From contig JACQHV010000192.1 of the NCBI GenBank assembly GCA_016198885.1, positions 1 through 7,481 on the forward strand: a stretch of 7,481 nucleotides of DNA, read 5' to 3'. The position numbers were made by a program, and so were the translations under genes. Position 1 is the stretch's first letter. Each line of letters opens with the position of its first letter. Under the pieces are notes generated by a model. That model was not told where the DNA came from and did no database searches. It was given only the letters and a program-made list of their open reading frames with translations. The DNA comes from Gammaproteobacteria bacterium. Lineage in GTDB: Bacteria > Pseudomonadota > Gammaproteobacteria > Eutrophobiales > Eutrophobiaceae. Shown one piece after another: positions 1 to 5,455 of this stretch.

Positions 1-2
1 GA

Positions 3-1004
3 TTAAGATTTGATCTGTTACCTTCTGTCAGTTATCCAGTCTATAACGCATCTGCATTCCTGGAGCCCAGAGTAGGATTACGTTTTACCCAATATGATCT
101 GCCTGAATCAGGAACATTCGATTCCAACCCAAACAGGATCCTGCCAATAGTCAGTATTGATAGTGGTATTTTCCTGGAACGCGATGCCACACTTTTTAAT
201 ACAAATTTTTTGCAAACCCTGGAACCAAGGTTGTTTTACCTGTATATCCCGGAGGAAAATCAGAATGATCTGCCAGTGTTTGATACCGCCCAGTTTGATT
301 TTTCCTTTGATTCCCTGTTCCGTGAGGATCGTTTTATCGGGCCGGATCGCATGGGTGATGCCAACCAGATTACTTTCGCGCTGACATCCCGCCTGATTAA
401 TCAGTCTTCCGGCAGGGAAGCGGGACACATCAGTCTGGGCCAGATTTATTACATGAATGAACGTGACGTGTTTCTTCCTGGTGGCAAGACCCGTGAAGAA
501 GACAGTTCGCCTATCGTTGCAGAAATTGTAACCGAGATTATTGACGACTGGAGATTACGCGGCGATCTGCAATGGGATCCGAACAACGATAAAACTGAAA
601 AACTGGTTGGTCTGATACAATATAATCCGACACCCGATAAGTTCGTCAACCTTGGTTACCGGGTGCGCAAGACGACTGACAGTTCAACAAGCAGCATTAC
701 CACTACAGATATCGAGCAGAGTGATATCTCATTCCACTGGCCTTTCAACCAGAACTGGAGTGCCGTGGGCCGCTGGACATATGCTACGGCGGACGAACAA
801 ACAATTGATCTCTTCGGCGGCGTTGAATATAACAGCTGTTGCTGGGGTTTCCGCGTGGTGGGCCGCCGTTTCCTGGCTGAAGCAGATGGTGACCTGGATA
901 CCGGAATATTTTTACAACTGGAACTCAAAGGACTGGCGGGTATCGGCCAAAAAACTGTAGAATTTCTGGAAGAGAACTTACCCGGTTACAAGAGTGGATT
1001 TTAA
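3..1004 (+). CDS. lptD: LPS-assembly protein LptD, C-terminal part (5' end outside window)
   Basis: LptD is the outer-membrane beta-barrel that, with the lipoprotein LptE, inserts lipopolysaccharide into the outer leaflet. The frame is open to the left edge, so only about 333 C-terminal residues are visible, against roughly 780 for E. coli LptD. The ATG at 210 is internal, because family-like sequence (RFDLLPSVSYPVYNASAFLE, then LPIVSIDSGIFLERD) precedes it. Further barrel motifs are LQTLEPRLFYLYIP, GPDRMGDANQITFALTSRL and GQIYYMNERDVFLPG. Adjacent cysteines in EYNSCCWGFRV (codons 837-842) match the C-terminal pair (C724/C725 in E. coli) that forms interdomain disulfides. The protein ends PGYKSGF, and its last 11 nt overlap surA. 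Since SurA assists LptD folding, the linkage makes functional sense. The identification is near certain. Confidence 0.97.
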   Translation, partial: LRFDLLPSVSYPVYNASAFLEPRVGLRFTQYDLPESGTFDSNPNRILPIVSIDSGIFLERDATLFNTNFLQTLEPRLFYLYIPEENQNDLPVFDTAQFDFSFDSLFREDRFIGPDRMGDANQITFALTSRLINQSSGREAGHISLGQIYYMNERDVFLPGGKTREEDSSPIVAEIVTEIIDDWRLRGDLQWDPNNDKTEKLVGLIQYNPTPDKFVNLGYRVRKTTDSSTSSITTTDIEQSDISFHWPFNQNWSAVGRWTYATADEQTIDLFGGVEYNSCCWGFRVVGRRFLAEADGDLDTGIFLQLELKGLAGIGQKTVEFLEENLPGYKSGF

Positions 1005-1011
1005 TATCTTG
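989..1011 (+). promoter_or_regulatory. Ambiguous surA translation start region
   Basis: Two candidate start codons lie in frame: GTG at 994-996 and TTG at 1009-1011. A purine-rich AAGAGTGG (990-997) sits 11 nt before the TTG and could act as its Shine-Dalgarno sequence. The GTG has only GGAAGAG (968-974) upstream, about 20 nt away, which is too far. The GTG could instead be reached by coupling, because ribosomes finish lptD at 1004. Both starts keep the signal peptide core. Confidence 0.4.
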
Positions 1012-2307
1012 AAGTACCTCCTGTTCTGTTTGTATTTCGCAGGAAATATCATTATTTACATTTCCCCAGGTGCACTTTATGCAGATGTACCACTGGATCG
1101 TATTGTCGCGGTAGTAAATGATGATGTCATCATGCAAAGTGAACTGGAGGAAAAACTCCGAACAGTCAGAAACCAGCTGGAACAGCAGGGGACTGCCCTG
1201 CCTCCTTCCGGGATTCTGGAAAAACAGATTCTTGATCGCCTCATATTGAATAAGCTGCAATTACAACTTGCATCAAGCACAGGTATCCGTATAGATGATG
1301 AGACCCTGAATCGGACTATCAGTAATATCGCCTCTGAAAATAATGTTTCCCTGACGCAATTCAGGGAGATTCTGGAGAAAGACGGCTACAGTTACGAACA
1401 TTTCCGTGAAGATATCCGTAATGAAATCATTATTACCCGTTTACGGGAGCGTAATGTTGATAATCGAATCATTGTCACAGATCGGGAGATTGATAATTTC
1501 CTTGCGACCAAGGAACAACAGGGTCCGATAGAAAATGAATATCGTATTTCACATATATTAATTGCCATACCGGAAGCAGCCACACCGGAAGAAATTGAGC
1601 AGGCCAGACTGGTGGGACTTAAAGTCCTGGAGGATTTGGCCAATGGTCAGGATTTTGCTGAACTGGCCAAGACAGTCTCTGAGGGTAAACAGGCATCAGA
1701 AGGCGGAGATCTGGGTTGGAAAAAGGCCGCAGATATCCCAAGCCTGTTCTCAGATTATATTGATGATATGAAAGAGGGTGATGTCAGCGAATTGATTCAG
1801 AGCCCTAGTGGCTTTCATATTATAAAGCTGTCCGGATTCCGCAGCAGTGAAAAAAACATAGTAACCCAGACCCATGCAAGACATATCCTCATTAAACCAA
1901 ATGAATTGTCCACAGAGAAAGATATCAAAGTACGATTGGAACAATTGAAACTCCGCATTGAAGGGGGTGATGACTTTGCCGAACTTGCCAGGGCGCACTC
2001 CGGGGATACAGTAAGTGCTGCCGAAGGAGGAGATTTGGGTTGGGTTAATCCTGGATCGCTCGTACATGATTTTGAAACGCAAATGAACAAACTGGAACCA
2101 GGCCAGATCAGCGAGCCTTTTAACACTGAGTTCGGCTGGCATATCGTACAGGTCCTGGAGAGGCGTGATTATGACAACAGCGAAGATCTGAAACGCAACC
2201 GGGCCAGAGAAGCTATCCGCAAGAAAAAAATTGAAGAGGCCCATGAAAACTGGTTAAGAGATATGCGTGATAATGCATATGTCGAATATCGCATAGATGA
2301 TTCCTGA
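994..2307 (+). CDS. surA: Periplasmic peptidyl-prolyl isomerase / OMP chaperone SurA
   Basis: SurA escorts unfolded outer-membrane proteins through the periplasm to the BAM complex. The product is 437 aa, close to E. coli's 428. Residues 1-30 form a signal peptide with a hydrophobic core (about 8-24) and a probable cleavage after ALYA (residue 30). Next come the N-terminal chaperone domain (DRIVAVVNDDVIMQSELE onward, about 35-170), parvulin domain 1 (about 183-281, from YRISHILI to GFHIIKL), parvulin domain 2 (about 293-391, from THARHILIKP to GWHIVQVLERR) and a C-terminal helix. Both parvulin domains carry the GGDLGW motif. No in-frame ATG lies near the start. GTG 994 overlaps lptD by 11 nt and gives an acidic residue at position 2. 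TTG 1009 would begin MKYLLFCLYF, a more typical signal peptide, so the start is uncertain by five codons. The 3' end overlaps pdxA by 11 nt. Confidence 0.97.
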   Translation: MDFNILKYLLFCLYFAGNIIIYISPGALYADVPLDRIVAVVNDDVIMQSELEEKLRTVRNQLEQQGTALPPSGILEKQILDRLILNKLQLQLASSTGIRIDDETLNRTISNIASENNVSLTQFREILEKDGYSYEHFREDIRNEIIITRLRERNVDNRIIVTDREIDNFLATKEQQGPIENEYRISHILIAIPEAATPEEIEQARLVGLKVLEDLANGQDFAELAKTVSEGKQASEGGDLGWKKAADIPSLFSDYIDDMKEGDVSELIQSPSGFHIIKLSGFRSSEKNIVTQTHARHILIKPNELSTEKDIKVRLEQLKLRIEGGDDFAELARAHSGDTVSAAEGGDLGWVNPGSLVHDFETQMNKLEPGQISEPFNTEFGWHIVQVLERRDYDNSEDLKRNRAREAIRKKKIEEAHENWLRDMRDNAYVEYRIDDS

Positions 2308-3349
2308 TAAATGCTGTCCACGGATCGCAGTAACATCCGGTGAACCTGCAGGCATTGGCCCGGATATCGTCATCCTGGCTGCACAACAATCATTTAACGC
2401 AGCAATCATCGCCATCGCTGATCCGGATTTACTGCAACAACGTGCAGTACAATTGAGTTTACCGCTCGACCTGGAAGTGTTCAGCGAAAATCAAGCTGTC
2501 AGACCGCATCAACCTGGTCAACTTGCTATCCTGCCGGTAAAACAAAAAACAACAGTACATCCTGGTAAACCGGATCCTGCAAATGCCCATTATGTCTTGG
2601 AAACCCTGAGAATTGCCTGTGAAGGATGTATGCAGCACAACTTTGAAGCAATGGTAACGGCCCCCGTCCACAAGGCAATCATTAATCAGGCCGGTTATAG
2701 CTTCAGCGGGCATACAGAATTTCTTGCCGGGATTTGCGGTATAAATCAGCCAGTCATGATGCTGGCGAATGCTGGACTCCGTGTCGCCCTGGTAACGACT
2801 CATCTGCCACTCTCCGAGGTAAGCCGGTCAATCACGCGGGAGAAACTCGAACAGGTACTAAAGGTTGTCTGGCAAGATCTCCGTGAACGCTTTGCCATTA
2901 ACAATCCCCATATGCTGATCTGCGGACTGAATCCTCATGCGGGGGAAGAGGGATATCTGGGTCACGAAGAACAACAGATTATCATACCGGTCCTGGATAA
3001 ATTACGGCATGATGGAATGAAGTTAACCGGTCCTGTTCCGGCAGATACTGCATTCACACCAGATCGACTACATAATGTAGATGTGGTCATCAGTATGTAT
3101 CATGATCAGGGTCTGCCTGTGCTAAAGGCCCATGGTTTTGGAGAGACGGTAAATATCACCCTCGGTTTGCCCATCATACGGACTTCGGTTGATCACGGCA
3201 CTGCCCTGGCTTTGGCCGGAACTGGTAAGGCAAACTGTTCAAGTCTGCTTGCGGCTATACATTGTGCTATTGATATTGTCAGAAATCATTCCAGGTCAGC
3301 TTTATCTACATCCCATACCAGCTTCCAGTCAGCACAAGTTATTTTGTGA
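2297..3349 (+). CDS. pdxA: 4-hydroxythreonine-4-phosphate dehydrogenase PdxA
   Basis: PdxA oxidises 4-phosphohydroxy-L-threonine with NAD in the DXP-dependent pyridoxal-phosphate pathway; the product then feeds PdxJ. The protein is 350 aa (E. coli 329), the excess being mostly a C-terminal tail after residue 331. Visible motifs are TSGEPAGIGPDI (13-24), TAPVHKAIIN (121-130) and GHTEF (138-142) with substrate-binding H139/T140. The three metal-binding histidines are H169 (TTHLPL), H214 (LNPHAGE) and H269 (MYHDQG), each exactly three residues later than E. coli H166, H211 and H266. FGETVNITLGLPIIRTSVDHGTA follows. ATG 2297 is the only sensible start. It lies inside the end of surA, with no clear ribosome binding site, which suggests coupled translation. 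The stop codon is immediately followed by the rsmA ATG. Confidence 0.98.
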   Translation: MIPDKCCPRIAVTSGEPAGIGPDIVILAAQQSFNAAIIAIADPDLLQQRAVQLSLPLDLEVFSENQAVRPHQPGQLAILPVKQKTTVHPGKPDPANAHYVLETLRIACEGCMQHNFEAMVTAPVHKAIINQAGYSFSGHTEFLAGICGINQPVMMLANAGLRVALVTTHLPLSEVSRSITREKLEQVLKVVWQDLRERFAINNPHMLICGLNPHAGEEGYLGHEEQQIIIPVLDKLRHDGMKLTGPVPADTAFTPDRLHNVDVVISMYHDQGLPVLKAHGFGETVNITLGLPIIRTSVDHGTALALAGTGKANCSSLLAAIHCAIDIVRNHSRSALSTSHTSFQSAQVIL

Positions 3350-4138
3350 ATGACACAACATCGGCCCCGTAAACGCTTTGGTCAACATTTTCTGCATGAC
3401 GCTGCCATTATTGAACGGATCATTGCAGCAATCGATCCAAAGCCTGGTCAGTTATTCGTTGAGATCGGCCCCGGCAAGGGCGCCCTGACCTTGCCCTTAC
3501 TGCAACGGCTCGGGATGATGCATGTAGTGGAACTGGACCGGGACCTTGCCTCGATCATTATTGATCGGTGTCAAGGCCGGGGTGAACTGCATATGCATTG
3601 TATGGATGCACTTACCTTCAATTTTTGCGGGATTTCCGGTTCGCAACTCAGGGTGGTCGGCAATCTGCCCTATAACATCACCACACCTCTTATCTTTCAT
3701 CTGCTTGATTACCTTCATTGCATCAAAGACATGTTGTTCATGTTGCAAAAAGAAGTGGTTGAAAGATTAAACGCCATACCAGGTAACAAGACATACGGGA
3801 GGTTATCGGTAATGATACAAAGCCGGTGCAGTGTGGAAAAACTTTTTACAGTCGGGGCTGGCGCGTTTACTCCACTCCCCAAGGTGGAATCTGCAATTGT
3901 CAGGTTGATACCTCACGAGATGCCAGTCGCTGAAATAGTTAACAATGATATTTTTGCCAGCATTGTAAAACAGTCTTTTATGCATCGACGTAAAACCCTG
4001 CGCAACACCTTAAAGGACATGCTCAGCGAAAAACAAATCCAGATGCTTGGTATTGATCCCGGAAACCGGGCTGAACAGTTGTCAATAAATGACTTCGCTG
4101 CCTTGGCAAATTTTTACCATAATTATAAAAATCAATAG
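3350..4138 (+). CDS. rsmA: 16S rRNA (adenine1518-N6/adenine1519-N6)-dimethyltransferase RsmA (KsgA)
   Basis: RsmA dimethylates two adjacent adenines in the 3' terminal hairpin of 16S rRNA (helix 45), using SAM, late in 30S assembly. The product is 262 aa (E. coli 273). It begins with the family signature PRKRFGQHFLHD (6-17). The SAM-binding loop is VEIGPGKGALT (37-47), with the ribose-binding acidic residue E61 (VELDRD) and D86 (MDAL). The catalytic NLPYNI motif is at 105-110. The later signatures QKEVVERL, YGRLSV, FTPLPKVESAIVRL and QSFMHRRKTLRNTL are all intact. The ATG directly follows the pdxA TGA with no spacer and no Shine-Dalgarno sequence, so reinitiation after pdxA is likely. It is the last gene of the plus-strand run; no apaG homologue follows. 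Confidence 0.98.
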   Translation: MTQHRPRKRFGQHFLHDAAIIERIIAAIDPKPGQLFVEIGPGKGALTLPLLQRLGMMHVVELDRDLASIIIDRCQGRGELHMHCMDALTFNFCGISGSQLRVVGNLPYNITTPLIFHLLDYLHCIKDMLFMLQKEVVERLNAIPGNKTYGRLSVMIQSRCSVEKLFTVGAGAFTPLPKVESAIVRLIPHEMPVAEIVNNDIFASIVKQSFMHRRKTLRNTLKDMLSEKQIQMLGIDPGNRAEQLSINDFAALANFYHNYKNQ

Positions 4139-4148
4139 CTTAATTACC

Positions 4149-4157
4149 TGTGGATAA
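4149..4157 (-). promoter_or_regulatory. DnaA-box match (TTATCCACA)
   Basis: The plus strand reads TGTGGATAA, the exact complement of the consensus DnaA box. A one-mismatch copy in the same orientation follows at 4161-4169 (TGTGACTAA). The match is exact, but function is only inferred; another exact match occurs by chance inside a coding region at 6366-6374. Confidence 0.35.
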
Positions 4158-4179
4158 ATCTGTGACTAAAATAATGGGG

Positions 4180-4209
4180 TTAAGTATCAGAAATCATACT
4201 GATATTTAA
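4180..4209. terminator. AT-rich stem-loop, possible weak bidirectional terminator
   Basis: TTAAGTATCAG (4180-4190) pairs with CTGATATTTAA (4199-4209) over 11 positions with one G-T wobble, around an 8-nt loop. It lies 41 nt after the rsmA stop and between convergent genes, where a terminator would be expected. The stem is weak, and no T-run follows on either strand, so a role in termination is doubtful. Confidence 0.25.
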
Positions 4210-4330
4210 TGCAAAAACCTGATTTTCTGAATAAGCATATTTTCCAATAAAATTATATAGATATCCGCACATGAACGTGAGAATGGCTATTCAATAAAAT
4301 GCACATGTCAATCACCTCTCTTTCTGCGGG

Positions 4331-4339
4331 TGTGCATAA
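4331..4339 (-). promoter_or_regulatory. DnaA-box match (TTATGCACA)
   Basis: The plus strand reads TGTGCATAA, which fits the relaxed consensus TTATNCACA on the minus strand. It has the same orientation as the match at 4149 and lies on the other side of the AT-rich core. Function is inferred only. Confidence 0.3.
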
Positions 4340-4349
4340 CTTAATCTTG

Positions 4350-4426
4350 CGTTAAACAAGCCGCGTACTACGACCCACAATCCACGAGTTACAAGATACG
4401 CATCACGTTGCAAGATTCACACGCAA
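4350..4426. repeat. Degenerate 7-bp tandem repeat entering the aroE 3' end
   Basis: Read in steps of seven from 4350, the plus strand gives CGTTAAA, CAAGCCG, CGTACTA, CGACCCA, CAATCCA, CGAGTTA, CAAGATA, CGCATCA and CGTTGCA. Two weaker units follow, AGATTCA and CACGCAA. All nine units in 4350-4412 start with C and a purine, and eight of nine end with A; the middle varies (consensus CRNNNYA). No exact unit repeats, so this is a decayed or period-constrained array, not a fresh microsatellite. It crosses the aroE stop codon (4403-4405) and covers its last codons. Confidence 0.6.
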
Positions 4427-5266
4427 CATTTCGATTACCGGTTTAGTATCCGGTCGTATTCCACGCCATAGATAAAATGATTCCGCTGCCTGTTCCACAA
4501 GCATCCCCGTCCCGTCAAATACCTTGGCTGCATTCTGCGATTTTGCCCAGGTAATAAAAACGGTATCAGCAGTTGAATACATCATATCGTAACAGCAGGC
4601 AGAAGCAGCCAATAAACCATCTGGCAAGGGAGGCACTACTCTCTGCAGGCTTGCTGATGTCCCATTGATGATAATGTGAAATTGCTTTCCTTTCAGTGCA
4701 TCAAATCCGCACGCCTTGATATCACCGCGATCTGAAAATGTTCGTGAAAGTTGTTCGGCACGGGATAGCGTACGATTTGCAATGACTACACGGGCTGGTT
4801 GTTCATCGAATAATGGATCCAGGATCCCCCGGACTGCGCCACCCGCCCCGAGGATTAATACGTCCTTTCCGCTGATTACAATTTCATGATTCACGGTCAG
4901 ATCGCGCACCAATCCAGTGCCGTCGGTGGTGTCACCATGACGGCGCCCGTTATCGCCAAACCATATTGTGTTTACGGCATGAGCCCGATCTGCCCTGCCA
5001 GTACGGTGACGGGAAGCCTTCCAGGCGTCTTCCTTGAATGGCACGGTAATGTTAAGTCCTTTACCACCCTGCTGTTGAAATTCATCCAAAGCTGATAAAA
5101 AACCGCCTTCATCCACCAGTACGGCCTGATAATAAAGTTGCTGTCCGGTCTGTGCAGCAAATGCCGCATGGATCTGTGGTGACTTGCTGTGTGCAATGGG
5201 ATTTCCCATTACACAGTAATTATCCAGCGTAGGGTCGAGACTAAAGTGGTTGCGTACTTTAGTCAC
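4403..5266 (-). CDS. aroE: Shikimate dehydrogenase (NADP) AroE
   Basis: AroE reduces 3-dehydroshikimate to shikimate with NADPH, the fourth step of chorismate synthesis. The product is 287 aa (E. coli 272). The substrate domain shows GNPIAHSKSP (21-30) and NITVPFKE (72-79) with catalytic K78. AVNT (97-100) and D115 of GDTTDG follow; the usual motif is GDNTDG, so asparagine is replaced by threonine at 113. The NADP domain has the loop LGAGGAVRG (139-147) and NRTLSR (164-169), typical of NADP-specific AroE. DGTGMLVEQA (251-260) carries the conserved Q259. The GTG start gives a 13-residue N-terminal extension over E. coli AroE and has no good ribosome binding site. No ATG lies closer to the usual start; the equivalent codon is CTG. 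The start is overlapped by a palindrome, with a MITE-like element 20 nt upstream. The C-terminus is of normal length although its last codons lie in the heptamer tract. Confidence 0.96.
   Translation of the reverse strand: MTKVRNHFSLDPTLDNYCVMGNPIAHSKSPQIHAAFAAQTGQQLYYQAVLVDEGGFLSALDEFQQQGGKGLNITVPFKEDAWKASRHRTGRADRAHAVNTIWFGDNGRRHGDTTDGTGLVRDLTVNHEIVISGKDVLILGAGGAVRGILDPLFDEQPARVVIANRTLSRAEQLSRTFSDRGDIKACGFDALKGKQFHIIINGTSASLQRVVPPLPDGLLAASACCYDMMYSTADTVFITWAKSQNAAKVFDGTGMLVEQAAESFYLWRGIRPDTKPVIEMLRVNLAT
5239..5264. promoter_or_regulatory. Perfect 9+9 bp palindrome over the aroE start codon
   Basis: GACTAAAGT (5239-5247) is repeated as its exact reverse complement ACTTTAGTC (5256-5264) around an 8-nt spacer. 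On the aroE strand it spans the third base of the GTG start through codon 10. It could be a regulator binding site, or an mRNA hairpin that hides the start codon. Perfect dyad symmetry is seen; a function is inferred. Confidence 0.45.
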
Positions 5267-5284
5267 TGATTAATTCACACAATA

Positions 5285-5313
5285 AGGAACCTCTGATTAA
5301 TTTAGAGGTTCCT
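5285..5313. repeat. Left terminal palindrome of the MITE-like element
   Basis: AGGAACCTCT (5285-5294) pairs perfectly with AGAGGTTCCT (5304-5313) around a 9-nt loop. The terminal inverted repeat is thus itself followed by an inverted copy of its outer part, forming a stable hairpin on either strand. Confidence 0.8.
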
Positions 5314-5367
5314 GCGGCATAGGGATGTGCCGCCATTTTCCAATCACACAAGTGGCTGGAAAATGAA

Positions 5368-5396
5368 GAAAAACAAAAATCGCATTTTTGTTTTTC
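5368..5396. repeat. Perfect 13-bp inverted repeat with 3-nt loop
   Basis: The left arm GAAAAACAAAAAT (5368-5380) and right arm ATTTTTGTTTTTC (5384-5396) are exact reverse complements around CGC. The arms are strongly asymmetric, A-rich then T-rich. On the minus strand the hairpin lies about 60 nt after the stop of the upstream gene. With an AT-rich stem it is not a canonical intrinsic terminator. Confidence 0.8.
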
Positions 5397-5398
5397 GA

Positions 5399-5431
5399 CT
5401 CTGAAAAATGTCACGGAAGAATTTTTCAGAG
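5399..5431. repeat. Right subterminal palindrome of the MITE-like element
   Basis: CTCTGAAAAAT (5399-5409) pairs perfectly with ATTTTTCAGAG (5421-5431) around an 11-nt loop. The right arm is part of the right terminal inverted repeat, so this end mirrors the design of the left end. Confidence 0.8.
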
Positions 5432-5455
5432 CTTCCATAAAGATATTGGGAGAGA

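Larger units (their letters stand above)
4139..4349. other. AT-rich convergent intergenic region
   Basis: This stretch separates the convergent 3' ends of rsmA and aroE; the heptamer tract covers the rest of the gap. Hand counting gives 31 G+C in 4141-4260 (about 26%), far below the flanking genes. It holds DnaA-box-like sequences and one AT-rich stem-loop. I see no supportable gene and no canonical terminator with a GC-rich stem and T-run. Confidence 0.7.
5286..5436. mobile_element. 151-bp MITE-like element, possibly IS5-related
   Basis: The left end GGAACCTCTGATTAATTT (5286-5303) and the reverse complement of the right end, GGAAGCTCTGAAAAATTC (5436-5419), match at 14 of 18 positions and at 10 of the first 11. 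The element is flanked by the direct repeat ATAA (5282-5285 and 5437-5440), as expected of a 4-bp target duplication. It has no transposase gene. Ends beginning GGAA and a 4-bp duplication recall the IS5 group of the IS5 family, an assignment made from general knowledge and not confirmed. The interior is filled by five hairpins: 5285-5313, 5314-5333, 5334-5365, 5368-5396 and 5399-5431. It lies between two minus-strand genes and ends 20 nt upstream of the aroE start, so it may supply or disrupt the aroE leader. Confidence 0.65.

Noticed and set aside
4299..4355. 18-residue open frame starting MHMSITSL
   Set aside because: It has no ribosome binding site and no recognisable product, and it runs into the heptamer tract.
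4139..4402. apaG expected after rsmA
   Set aside because: The 264-nt gap has no open frame of suitable length on either strand, and the next gene is convergent aroE.
4413..5280. Direct repeat ATTCACAC at both ends of aroE (4415-4422 and 5273-5280)
   Set aside because: It is only 8 bp with no extended similarity around it. It is compatible with chance and does not support insertion of aroE as a unit.
5368..5396. Intrinsic terminator for the cNMP/rhodanese gene
   Set aside because: The stem is almost entirely A-T pairs and the T-rich part is within the stem. It is better described as part of the hairpin array.
5363..5404. 13-codon frame MKKNKNRIFVFRL inside the MITE-like element
   Set aside because: It is very short and made by the two arms of the 13-bp inverted repeat. 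There is no evidence that it is a transposase remnant.
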